Part shown: positions 1 through 8,058 of the stretch, piece after piece
How the letters are laid out: the number at the start of each line of letters is the position of its first letter
How positions within the stretch are numbered: position 1 is the first letter of the stretch
NCBI RefSeq assembly: GCF_025821665.1
Contig: NZ_JACKSJ010000235.1
Span: 62,001 to 126,000 of the forward strand
DNA length: 64,000 nucleotides
Source: [Mycobacterium] manitobense
GTDB lineage: Bacteria; Actinomycetota; Actinomycetes; Mycobacteriales; Mycobacteriaceae
Reading direction: 5' to 3'
Notes under the pieces: model-generated
Databases searched by the model: none
The model's input: the letters and a program-made list of their open reading frames with translations, nothing else
Told to the model about the DNA's origin: nothing
Made by a program: the position numbers and the translations under genes

Positions 1-450
1 GACCTCGTGATCCTTGGCGAGGTTCAGCTCAGCGGCGATCTGTTCGTCGACGATGCCGGCGTGGTACTCGAGCAGCTCGGTGGTGGGTTCTTGTCCGGCC
101 CGGACGAGGTCGTCGAACAAGCTTGTGAGCTCCACCCGGCGATGGACTGGGTTCTGCACCACCTGGGTGCCGACACCCCGCTTACGCACAAGCAGGCCCT
201 TGTCGACGAGCTCCTGGATGGCCCGCCGGGTCGTCGGCCGGGACAGCGTGAGGCGACTCGCGAGGGCGAGCTCGTTCTCGAACCGGTCCCCCGGCGCGAG
301 TTCCCCGTCGCGGATGGCGGCTTCGATCGCCTGGGCGAGTTGGTAATAGAGCGGCACAGGGCTGGACCTGTCGAGCTCGATGGATAGGGGCACGTCCACT
401 CCGATCTCGGGCCTTGCCAGAAAAGAGTAGCTGAATCCTAACATCGGCAT
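1..450 (-). CDS. iolR: GntR-family regulator of the inositol operon (C-terminus off left edge)
   Basis: The 150 visible residues hold an N-terminal winged helix-turn-helix of the GntR type (about residues 24-98; PLYYQLAQAIEAAIRDGELA, then ASRLTLSRPTTRRAIQEL) and the beginning of a UTRA-like effector domain. The protein continues beyond base 1. It is divergent from the inositol genes with its start codon on a perfect inverted repeat, so by context it is the local, probably autoregulated, repressor responding to an inositol metabolite. I chose the ATG at 450 because a TAACTT -10 box lies 6 nt upstream (leaderless). GTG codons at 399 and 393 are alternatives that would place the start just before the conserved PLSIEL segment. 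The name iolR is inferred from position. Confidence 0.8.
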   Translation of the reverse strand, partial: MPMLGFSYSFLARPEIGVDVPLSIELDRSSPVPLYYQLAQAIEAAIRDGELAPGDRFENELALASRLTLSRPTTRRAIQELVDKGLLVRKRGVGTQVVQNPVHRRVELTSLFDDLVRAGQEPTTELLEYHAGIVDEQIAAELNLAKDHEV

Positions 451-486
451 GACATAAAGTTAGAATGTCAGGACAAACTATTGACA
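450..486. promoter_or_regulatory. Divergent iolR/iolC promoter with inverted-repeat operator
   Basis: TGACAT (450-455), a 9-nt spacer and ATGTCA (465-470) form a perfect inverted repeat. A further TGACA half-site lies at 482-486. The repeat contains TAGAAT at 461-466, a good -10 for the rightward operon, and TAACTT on the minus strand (457-462), a -10 for the regulator gene. A bound regulator would therefore block both promoters. The operator role is inferred from symmetry and position. Confidence 0.65.
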
Positions 487-548
487 GAGCCGAGTGGCGC
501 GAGGCACAGTCGTAGACACCTACCGCCCCCCGATCCCTGGGAGCCGAA

Positions 549-1520
549 TTGACCAGCACGGAACCGTTCGACGTCGTCGCGATCGGCCGCAGCGGTGTCG
601 ACGTCTACCCCCTCCAGACAGGCGTCGGCCTGGAGGACGTCGAGACCTTCGGAAAGTTCCTCGGCGGCAGCGCCGCCAACGTCGCGGTTGCTGCCGCCCG
701 GCTCGGCAACCGCACCGCACTGATCTCCGGAGCCGGCGCGGATCCGTTCGGCCGGTTCGTGCGCGCCGAGCTCGAACGCCTGGGCGTCGACAGCCGGTTC
801 GTCTCCGTGCACGACGAATTCCCGACGCCGGTGACGTTCTGCGAGATCTTCCCGCCGGACCACTTTCCGCTGTACTTCTACCGCAAGCCGTCGGCTCCCG
901 ACCTGCAGATCAGCGCCGACGAACTCGACACCGATGCGATCAGGGCGGCCCGCCTGTACTGGTCGACCGTGACTGGCCTCTCCGAAGAGCCAAGTCGCAG
1001 TGCGCATTTCGCGGCCTGGGCAGCTCGCGGCAGAAGCCCGCTGACGGTGCTCGACCTCGACTACCGGCCGATGTTCTGGGAGTCGCCCGCCGCCGCGACC
1101 GAACAGGTGCAGCGCGCCCTGCCCCACGTCACTGTCGCGGTGGGCAACCGCGAGGAATGCGAGATCGCTGTCGGCGAGTCGAATCCGCGCAAGGCCGCCG
1201 AGGCCCTGCTCGACCTGGGTGTCGAGCTGGCCATCGTCAAGCAGGGCCCGCGCGGCGTGCTCGGCAAGACCCGACACAGTTCGGTCACCGTGCCGCCCAA
1301 CGACGTCGACGTCGTCAACGGCCTGGGCGCCGGCGACGCGTTCGGCGGCAGCCTCATCCACGGCCTGCTGAACGGCTGGCCGCTGGAGAAGACACTGCGC
1401 TATGCCAACGCCGCAGGTGCCATCGTGGCGACCCGGCTCGAGTGCTCGACCGCGATGCCGACCACGGCCGAGGTCGCGGCACTGGCCGAGCAGACCGCCG
1501 TGGAGGCCGTCAATGTCTGA
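549..1520 (+). CDS. iolC: 5-dehydro-2-deoxygluconokinase
   Basis: This 323-residue PfkB-family sugar kinase phosphorylates 5-dehydro-2-deoxy-D-gluconate in cytoplasmic inositol breakdown. The first PfkB signature GGSAANVAVAAARLG is at about residues 39-53. The second, GLGAGDAFGGS, is near 260-270 and supplies the catalytic Asp in GAGD. The start is TTG at 549, with GGGAG five nt upstream; no in-frame ATG or GTG fits better. It is the first gene of the inositol operon and overlaps the next gene by 8 nt. A general ribokinase-like activity cannot be excluded from sequence alone, but the neighbours make IolC very likely. Confidence 0.9.
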   Translation: MTSTEPFDVVAIGRSGVDVYPLQTGVGLEDVETFGKFLGGSAANVAVAAARLGNRTALISGAGADPFGRFVRAELERLGVDSRFVSVHDEFPTPVTFCEIFPPDHFPLYFYRKPSAPDLQISADELDTDAIRAARLYWSTVTGLSEEPSRSAHFAAWAARGRSPLTVLDLDYRPMFWESPAAATEQVQRALPHVTVAVGNREECEIAVGESNPRKAAEALLDLGVELAIVKQGPRGVLGKTRHSSVTVPPNDVDVVNGLGAGDAFGGSLIHGLLNGWPLEKTLRYANAAGAIVATRLECSTAMPTTAEVAALAEQTAVEAVNV

Positions 1521-2385
1521 CCTCACCTACGCCGACATCACCGGGATACGTGCTGCCGATCCCGGCGCGGTCGCCCGGGCCTGGGCGGACCGCGTCACCC
1601 GCCCGACTGTCCGCGGCGACGGCCGGCTGATGATCGTGGCGGCCGACCACCCGGCGCGCGGCGCGCTCGCCGTCGGATCGCGTGTCACGGCGATGAACAG
1701 TCGCGTCGATCTGCTCGACCGGTTGCGGGCCGCACTCGCCGACCCCGGCGTCGACGGGGTGCTCGCCACCGCCGACATCCTCGACGACCTGGTGCTGCTC
1801 GGCGCGCTGGAGGACAAGGTGGTGTTCTCCTCCTTCAACCGCGGCGGGCTGGCCGGCGCATGCTTCGAACTCGACGACCGCATGACGGGTGCGACCGCCG
1901 CCTCCACTGCCGCAGCGCGGATGAACGGCGGGAAGATGCTGTGCCGCATCGATCTCGACGACCCCGGCACCGTGTCGACCATGGTGGCGTGCGCGCGAGC
2001 GGTCGACGAACTGGCCGCGCACGGACTGGTCGCCATGGTGGAACCGTTCATGTCGGGCCGGGTCGCGGGCAAGGTCCGCAACGACCTGTCCCCCGACGCG
2101 GTGATCAAGTCCATCCACATCGCGCAGGGGCTCGGCTCCACCTCGGCGTACAGCTGGATGAAACTTCCCGTCGTCGACGAGATGGACCGCGTCATGGAGG
2201 CGACGACAATGCCGACCCTGCTGCTCGGCGGCGATCCGACCGATCCCGACGAGGCATTCGCCAGCTGGGAGAAGGCACTCGCGCTGCCCGCGGTGCGCGG
2301 CCTCATCGTCGGCCGCACCCTGCTCTATCCCCCCGACGACGACGTCCGCACGGCCGTCGCCACCGCCGTGTCGATGGTGAGGTGA
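1513..2385 (+). CDS. Class I aldolase-like (beta/alpha)8 protein of inositol operon (Cgl0159-like)
   Basis: A 290-residue protein with motifs of a class I aldolase barrel: an early IVAADHPARG segment, central VEPFMSGRV, Lys-containing AYSWMKLPVV and the C-terminal LLLGGDP. It resembles the uncharacterised Corynebacterium Cgl0159 family that sits next to iolC. The operon otherwise lacks IolJ, so this is the natural candidate for the aldolase splitting 2-deoxy-5-keto-gluconate 6-phosphate into dihydroxyacetone phosphate and malonate semialdehyde. The Lys of AYSWMKL is a plausible Schiff-base residue; that assignment is inference. The start ATG lies inside the end of iolC, suggesting translational coupling. 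Confidence 0.8.
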   Translation: MSDLTYADITGIRAADPGAVARAWADRVTRPTVRGDGRLMIVAADHPARGALAVGSRVTAMNSRVDLLDRLRAALADPGVDGVLATADILDDLVLLGALEDKVVFSSFNRGGLAGACFELDDRMTGATAASTAAARMNGGKMLCRIDLDDPGTVSTMVACARAVDELAAHGLVAMVEPFMSGRVAGKVRNDLSPDAVIKSIHIAQGLGSTSAYSWMKLPVVDEMDRVMEATTMPTLLLGGDPTDPDEAFASWEKALALPAVRGLIVGRTLLYPPDDDVRTAVATAVSMVR

Positions 2386-2387
2386 CG

Positions 2388-3257
2388 ATGCACAGCAAGC
2401 TCTACATCCCGGCCCGCAGCGCGACGCCGCCCCACACCGTCGACATCACCCCGGAATCGGCGGGCTGGACCGAATCCTCGCTCCAGGTGCTCGAACTCGA
2501 CGACACCGGGTGTGCCGAGCTCGCCACCGGTGACACCGAGGTGATGATCCTGCCGCTGGCCGGCGGCGGCACCGTCGACTGTGGCGGCGAGAACTTCGAA
2601 CTCGCGCCTCGTGCTTCGGTGTTCGACGGTCCCTCCGACATGGTCTATCTCGGCATCGGCCAGAGGTACGTGCTCACCGGCTCGGGTCGGTTCGCGATCT
2701 GCGGAGCCCGCGCAACCCGGCGCTTCCCGAACCGGCGGGTCGCCGCGGCGGACGTGTCGGTGGAGTTGCGGGGTGCGGGCAACTGCAGCCGCCAGGTGCA
2801 CAACTTCGGCACCGCGGATGTCTTCGAGGCGGACTCGCTGATCGCCTGCGAGGTCATCACCCCCGGCGGCAACTGGTCGAGCTACCCCGCGCACAAGCAC
2901 GACGAGAACACGCCGACCGAAAGCGAACTCGAGGAGATCTACTACTTCGAGATCGCCCCCGGCCCGGACGGTTCGCGGGGCTTCGGCTACCACCGGGTGT
3001 ACGGCACGCCGGAGCGCCCCATCGAAGTGCTCGAAGAAGTGCGCACCGGCGACGTCGTGCTGGTGCCGCACGGCTACCACGGTCCGTCGGTCGCCGCCCC
3101 CGGCTACCACATGTACTACCTGAACGTCATGGCCGGACCGGGCGAGGAACGCGCCTGGAAGATCGTCGACGATCCCGAGCACACCTGGTTGCGCGGCACC
3201 TGGGCCGACCAGGCCGTCGACCCCCGCCTTCCCCTGCACGCACCGAGAGGACACTGA
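2388..3257 (+). CDS. iolB: 5-deoxy-glucuronate isomerase
   Basis: A 289-residue bicupin that isomerises 5-deoxy-D-glucuronate to 5-dehydro-2-deoxy-D-gluconate, the substrate of IolC. The C-terminal cupin carries the expected metal-ligand pattern: HKH in YPAHKHDEN, the Glu of ELEEIYYFEI and a His in VPHGYHGP. The length is usual for the family. The ATG at 2388 follows the stop of the preceding gene by 2 nt, and the next gene starts 2 nt after this stop, so it is tightly inside the operon. Confidence 0.93.
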   Translation: MHSKLYIPARSATPPHTVDITPESAGWTESSLQVLELDDTGCAELATGDTEVMILPLAGGGTVDCGGENFELAPRASVFDGPSDMVYLGIGQRYVLTGSGRFAICGARATRRFPNRRVAAADVSVELRGAGNCSRQVHNFGTADVFEADSLIACEVITPGGNWSSYPAHKHDENTPTESELEEIYYFEIAPGPDGSRGFGYHRVYGTPERPIEVLEEVRTGDVVLVPHGYHGPSVAAPGYHMYYLNVMAGPGEERAWKIVDDPEHTWLRGTWADQAVDPRLPLHAPRGH

Positions 3258-3259
3258 TC

Positions 3260-5203
3260 GTGGTCTCCACCGCACCGAAGCGGGCCGAGAAGACGCCCGA
3301 CACCGAGGCGACCGTCCGACTCACAGTGGCGCAGGCCACCATCCGTTTCCTGGGCAACCAGTACGTCGAACGCGACGGCGAACGCACGAAGTTCTTCGCC
3401 GGCTGCTTCGGCATCTTCGGCCACGGCAACGTCGCGGGCCTGGGGCAGGCGCTGCTCGAGGACGAGGTGACCGCGCACGAAGCCGGCACCGCCCCGAAGC
3501 TGCCCTACGTGCTCGGCCGCAACGAACAGGCCATGGTGCACAGTGCCGTCGCTTACGCGCGGCAGAAGGACCGGCTGCAGACCTGGGCGGTCACCGCCAG
3601 TGTCGGCCCCGGAGCGACCAACATGCTGACCGGCGCCGCACTGGCGACGATCAACCGGCTCCCGGTGCTGCTGCTTCCGGCCGACACCTTCGCCACCCGC
3701 GCCAGCGCGCCCGTCCTGCAGGAACTCGAACTGCCGTCCAGCGGCGACGTCACCGTCAACGATGCGTTCAAACCCTTGTCGCGGTACTTCGACCGGGTGT
3801 GGCGGCCAGAGCAGCTGCCCGCTGCACTGCTCGGCGCGATGCGCGTGCTCACCGATCCCGTCGAGACCGGCGCGGCCACCGTCGCGATCCCGCAGGACGT
3901 TCAGGCCGAGGCCCACGATTGGCCGGAATCGCTTTTCGCCGAACGCACGTGGCACGTCGCGCGGCCACTGCCGGAACGCTCGGTGATCGAGCGCGCCGCC
4001 GAGGTGATCCGGTCGGCGCGTACCCCGCTCATCGTCGCCGGCGGCGGCGTCGTGTACTCCGGGGCCACCGACGCGCTCGCCACATTCAGCAAGAGGACCG
4101 GAATCCCGGTCGGGATGAGCCAGGCAGGCAAGGGGGCGCTGCCCTACGACCACCCGCAGTGCATGGGCGCCGTCGGATCGACGGGCACCACCGCGGCGAA
4201 CGCCCTGGCCACCGAGGCCGACGTCGTCATCGGGATCGGCACCCGCTACAGCGATTTCACCTCCGCGTCGCGCACCGCGTTCAACAACCCCGACGTGCGG
4301 TTCGTCAACATCAACGTGGCGTCGCTGGACTCGGTGAAGCAGGGCGGCATCAGCGTCGTCTCCGACGCGCGCGAGGCGCTCGATGCGCTCGGTGCGGCAC
4401 TGGACGGGTATGCGGTGAGCGACGACTACCGCGCCCGCGCCGCCGCGCTGGCCACGGAATGGGACGACACCGTGTCGGCCGCCTACGCGGTGGAAGACGG
4501 TGTCGCACTGAACCAGAACCAGGTCATCGGCCTGGCGAACACGCTCAGCGATCCGCGTGACGTGGTGGTGTGCGCGGCCGGGTCGATGCCCGGCGATCTG
4601 CACAAGCTGTGGCGCACCCGCGATCCCAAGGGCTACCACGTCGAGTACGGCTACTCCTGCATGGGTTACGAGGTCGCGGGCGGCCTCGGCGTGCGGATGG
4701 CCGACGAGACCCGCGACGTCTTCGTGATGGTCGGCGACGGCTCCTACCTGATGATGGCCACCGAGCTGGTGACCGCCGTCCAGGAGGGCATCAAGGTGAT
4801 CGTCGTGCTCGTGCAGAATCACGGCTTCGCGTCCATCGGGTCTCTGTCGGAGGCGCTCGGCTCGCAGCGGTTCGGCACCGCGTACCGCTTCCGTGGCCGC
4901 GACGGCCGGCTCGACGGCGACAAGCTGCCCGTCGACCTCGCCGCCAACGCCGCCAGCCTCGGCGCCGAGGTGATCAAGGTGAGCACCGCGGCCGAGTTCG
5001 GTGACGCCGTCAAGGTGGCCAAGGCCAGCGACCGCACCACAGTCATCCACGTCGAGACCGATCCGCTGATCCCCGCGCCGGACAGCGAATCCTGGTGGGA
5101 CGTACCGGTCAGCGAGGTCTCCACCCTCGAGTCCACACAGGCCGCCCACCGCACCTACGCCGACTGGAAGACGATCCAGCGGCCCCACCTCCGACCCTCC
5201 TGA
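3260..5203 (+). CDS. iolD: 3D-(3,5/4)-trihydroxycyclohexane-1,2-dione acylhydrolase (ThDP-dependent)
   Basis: A 647-residue thiamine-diphosphate enzyme that opens the inosose-derived ring to give 5-deoxy-glucuronate. The acetolactate-synthase-like fold is visible: an N-terminal pyrimidine-binding domain with the activating Glu in GRNEQAMVHSAVAYA, a middle domain (APLIVAGGG-like region near residue 255) and a C-terminal ThDP/Mg motif beginning VGDGSYLMM with the paired Asn in VLVQNHGF. The start is GTG at 3260. The length matches IolD and is longer than typical acetolactate synthases, and the position between iolB and iolE is diagnostic. Confidence 0.94.
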   Translation: MVSTAPKRAEKTPDTEATVRLTVAQATIRFLGNQYVERDGERTKFFAGCFGIFGHGNVAGLGQALLEDEVTAHEAGTAPKLPYVLGRNEQAMVHSAVAYARQKDRLQTWAVTASVGPGATNMLTGAALATINRLPVLLLPADTFATRASAPVLQELELPSSGDVTVNDAFKPLSRYFDRVWRPEQLPAALLGAMRVLTDPVETGAATVAIPQDVQAEAHDWPESLFAERTWHVARPLPERSVIERAAEVIRSARTPLIVAGGGVVYSGATDALATFSKRTGIPVGMSQAGKGALPYDHPQCMGAVGSTGTTAANALATEADVVIGIGTRYSDFTSASRTAFNNPDVRFVNINVASLDSVKQGGISVVSDAREALDALGAALDGYAVSDDYRARAAALATEWDDTVSAAYAVEDGVALNQNQVIGLANTLSDPRDVVVCAAGSMPGDLHKLWRTRDPKGYHVEYGYSCMGYEVAGGLGVRMADETRDVFVMVGDGSYLMMATELVTAVQEGIKVIVVLVQNHGFASIGSLSEALGSQRFGTAYRFRGRDGRLDGDKLPVDLAANAASLGAEVIKVSTAAEFGDAVKVAKASDRTTVIHVETDPLIPAPDSESWWDVPVSEVSTLESTQAAHRTYADWKTIQRPHLRPS

Positions 5204-5219
5204 GCACGAAGGACACAGC

Positions 5220-6137
5220 GTGAGCACCATTCTCGTCGGCAGCGCCCCCGACTCCTGGGGCGTGTGGTTCCCCGCCGACCCGCAGCAGACGCCCTACACC
5301 CGGTTCCTCGACGAGGTCGCGGCGTCCGGTTACGAGTGGATCGAACTCGGTCCGTTCGGCTACCTGCCCACCGACCCCGCCCTGCTCTCCGACGAGCTCG
5401 CCAAGCGCAACCTGAAGTTGTCGGCCGGCACGGTCTTCGAGCATCTGCACAAAGACGGCGACGATTCGTGGTCGGCGGTGTGGAGCCAGGTCGAGGACGT
5501 CGCCAAGCTGACCGCGGCGGTCGGCGGCAAGCACGTGGTCGTCATTCCCGAGATGTGGCGTGATCCCGCCACGGGCGAGGTGCTCGAGGACCGCGATCTC
5601 ACCGCCGAGCAGTGGCGCAAGAAGACCACGGGCATGGACGAACTCGGCCGGGCGATGTTCGAGAAGTACGGCTTGCGTGCGCAGTACCACCCGCATGCCG
5701 ACAGCCACGTCGACACCGAGGAGAACGTGTACCGGTTCCTCGACGGGACGGACGGCGAGTTCGTCAACCTGTGTCTGGACACCGGGCACATCAGCTACTG
5801 CGGCGGCGACAACATCGCCATCATCCGCCGGGCGCCCGAGCGGATCGGCTACCTGCACCTCAAGCAGGTCGACCCGGCGGTGGTCGCCAAGGTCGAGGCC
5901 GAGGACCTTCCGTTCGGTGAGGCCGTCCGACTCGGCGCGATGATCGAACCGCCGCTGGGTGTTCCGGAGATGCCACCGCTGCTCGCGGAGATCGAACGGC
6001 TCGGTATCGATGTCTTCGCGATCGTCGAACAGGACATGTACCCGTGCGAGGTCGACGCTCCCCTGCCCATCGCCCAGCGCACCCGGTCCTACCTGGGTTC
6101 GTGCGGTGTCCCTTCCGTCCGCTTCAACCAGGAATGA
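5220..6137 (+). CDS. iolE: Inosose dehydratase
   Basis: A 305-residue xylose-isomerase-like TIM barrel that dehydrates 2-keto-myo-inositol to the trihydroxycyclohexane-dione used by IolD. The segment GSAPDSWGVWFP at residues 7-18 is typical of IolE. Probable metal ligands are in VVIPEMWRD, NLCLDTGH and AIVEQDMYPC. The start is GTG at 5220 with an AAGGA ribosome-binding site 7 nt upstream. It is separated from iolD by 16 nt and from iolG by 6 nt. Confidence 0.93.
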   Translation: MSTILVGSAPDSWGVWFPADPQQTPYTRFLDEVAASGYEWIELGPFGYLPTDPALLSDELAKRNLKLSAGTVFEHLHKDGDDSWSAVWSQVEDVAKLTAAVGGKHVVVIPEMWRDPATGEVLEDRDLTAEQWRKKTTGMDELGRAMFEKYGLRAQYHPHADSHVDTEENVYRFLDGTDGEFVNLCLDTGHISYCGGDNIAIIRRAPERIGYLHLKQVDPAVVAKVEAEDLPFGEAVRLGAMIEPPLGVPEMPPLLAEIERLGIDVFAIVEQDMYPCEVDAPLPIAQRTRSYLGSCGVPSVRFNQE

Positions 6138-6143
6138 GAAGCC

Positions 6144-7175
6144 ATGTCTGACTTGCGTGTAGCCGTCCTCGGTGTCGGCGTCATGGGCGCCGACCACGTG
6201 GCGCGTCTCACCACCCGGATCTCGGGGGCCCGGGTGTCCGTGGTCAACGACTACGTCACCGAGAAGGCCGAACAGATCGCCGCGGCCATCCCCGGGTGCC
6301 GCGCGGTCGTCGACCCCCTCGACGCCATCGCCGATCCCGACGTCGACGCCGTCGTGCTCGCCACCCCGGGCCCGACCCACGAGAAGCAACTGCTGGCCTG
6401 CCTCGAGCACGGCAAGCCGGTGTTGTGTGAGAAACCGCTGACCACTGACGTGGAGACCGCCCTCGGCGTGGTCAAACGCGAGGCCGAACTGGGTCGCCGG
6501 CTCATCCAGGTCGGCTTCATGCGCCGGTTCGACCACGAGTACGCCCAGCTGAAGGCCCTGCTCGACGGAGGTGAGCTGGGCCGCGCGCTGGTGCTGCACT
6601 GCGCGCACCGCAACCCCGCCGTGCCACCGACGTTCGACAGCGCGATGGTGGTCCGCGACTCGCTGGTGCACGAGGTCGACGTCACCCGTTTCCTCTTCGA
6701 CGAGGAGATCACATCGATCCAGATCATCAAGCCGGCCGCCAATCCCGGTGCACCACAGGGGCTTGCCGACCCGCAGATCGCGATCATGCGGACGGCGTCG
6801 GGCAGGCACGTCGACGTCGAACTGTTCGTCACCACCGGCGTCGCCTACGAGGTGCGCACCGAGGTGGTGGCCGAGAAGGGCAGTGCGATGATCGGCCTGG
6901 ACGTCGGACTGATCCGCAAGCGCGGCGACGGCACGTGGGGCGGGCAGATCACGCCCGGGTTCCGCGAGCGGTTCGGCCAGGCCTACGACACCGAGTTCCA
7001 GCGCTGGGTGGACGCGGTGGCGGCCGGGGCCGGCTCGGGAGACCACACAGACGGGCCCACCGCCTGGGACGGGTACGCCGCCGCCGCCGTGTGTGAGGCG
7101 GGCGTGGAGTCGCTGAACAGCGGACTGCCCGTCGACGTGACGATGGTCGACCGCGCGTCGATCCCGGGGGCCTGA
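6144..7175 (+). CDS. iolG: Inositol 2-dehydrogenase (Gfo/Idh/MocA family)
   Basis: A 343-residue NAD-dependent oxidoreductase, the first catabolic step (myo-inositol to 2-keto-myo-inositol). The N-terminal Rossmann motif is VLGVGVMGADH (residues 8-18). The signature CEKPLTTD near residue 96 supplies the catalytic Lys, and DSLVHEVD near 173 supplies the conserved Asp and His. Members of this family also oxidise scyllo-inositol and other polyols, so the exact stereoisomer is set by operon context rather than by visible residues. The ATG at 6144 is unambiguous. Confidence 0.9.
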   Translation: MSDLRVAVLGVGVMGADHVARLTTRISGARVSVVNDYVTEKAEQIAAAIPGCRAVVDPLDAIADPDVDAVVLATPGPTHEKQLLACLEHGKPVLCEKPLTTDVETALGVVKREAELGRRLIQVGFMRRFDHEYAQLKALLDGGELGRALVLHCAHRNPAVPPTFDSAMVVRDSLVHEVDVTRFLFDEEITSIQIIKPAANPGAPQGLADPQIAIMRTASGRHVDVELFVTTGVAYEVRTEVVAEKGSAMIGLDVGLIRKRGDGTWGGQITPGFRERFGQAYDTEFQRWVDAVAAGAGSGDHTDGPTAWDGYAAAAVCEAGVESLNSGLPVDVTMVDRASIPGA

Positions 7176-7176
7176 C

Positions 7177-8058
7177 GTGAAGATCGCCCTCGACCCCACG
7201 CCGTTCCACCACGACCACGACCTGCTCGAGTTCCCGGCGCTGGTCGCCGAACTCGGCTACGAACACCTGCAACTCACCCCGCACCGGGACTTCATCCCGT
7301 TTTTCAACCACCCCCGCGCCGACGACGACCTGGTGGCGAAGTTCCGCAAGGCGTGCGCCGATGCGGGTGTCGGCATCGCGTCGGTGCTACCGGTGCTGCG
7401 GTGGTCGGGCCCCGACGAGGATGCCCGCGAAGCGGCAGTACGCAATTGGAAGCGGGTCGTCCAGATCACCGTCGACCTCGGGGTGAACGTCATCAACACC
7501 GAGTTCTCCGGCCGCCCGGAGAAGGCCGAGGAATCGGAGCGGGCGTTCTTCCGGTCGATGGAGGAGCTGGTGCCGATCTTCGAGCGCGAGGGCATCGACG
7601 TCCGGATCGACCCGCATCCCGACGATTTCGTCGAGGACGGCCTCGAAGCGGTCCGCATCATCCGCGGCGTGAACTCACCCAACATCGGCATGGTCTACGT
7701 CGCCTGCCACACCTTCCATATGGGGGGTGACATGGCGGCCATCATGCGGGCCGCCGGTGACAAATTGCGCCTGGTGCACGTCGCCGACACCATGGACCAC
7801 CACCGCAGCCACGGCTTGCGTTACATCACCAATCCGCCGGGCAATCCGGCGCGGGTGCACCAGCACCTCAAGATCGGCGACGGCGACGTCGACTGGGACG
7901 AGTTCTTCGGCGGCCTGGCTGAACTCGGCTTCTACGATCGCGATGACACCGTGATGGTGTCGTCGGTGTTCGCCGAGGACGAGACCGCCCACGACGTGTC
8001 CCGCTACCAACTGAAGACCATGACCGAGTACGTCTCGAAGTACGGAGCCCGACCATGA
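7177..8058 (+). CDS. iolH: Sugar phosphate isomerase/epimerase family protein (IolH-like)
   Basis: A 293-residue xylose-isomerase-like TIM barrel. It is related to IolE in fold but belongs to the IolH group found in inositol clusters, whose reaction is not firmly established. Visible features are NTEFSGRPEKAEE, IRIDPHPDDFVEDG and the metal-site-like LRLVHVADTMDHHRSHG. The start is GTG at 7177, one base after the iolG stop. It ends in an ATGA overlap with the dehydrogenase gene, so the two are probably translationally coupled. Confidence 0.8.
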   Translation: MKIALDPTPFHHDHDLLEFPALVAELGYEHLQLTPHRDFIPFFNHPRADDDLVAKFRKACADAGVGIASVLPVLRWSGPDEDAREAAVRNWKRVVQITVDLGVNVINTEFSGRPEKAEESERAFFRSMEELVPIFEREGIDVRIDPHPDDFVEDGLEAVRIIRGVNSPNIGMVYVACHTFHMGGDMAAIMRAAGDKLRLVHVADTMDHHRSHGLRYITNPPGNPARVHQHLKIGDGDVDWDEFFGGLAELGFYDRDDTVMVSSVFAEDETAHDVSRYQLKTMTEYVSKYGARP

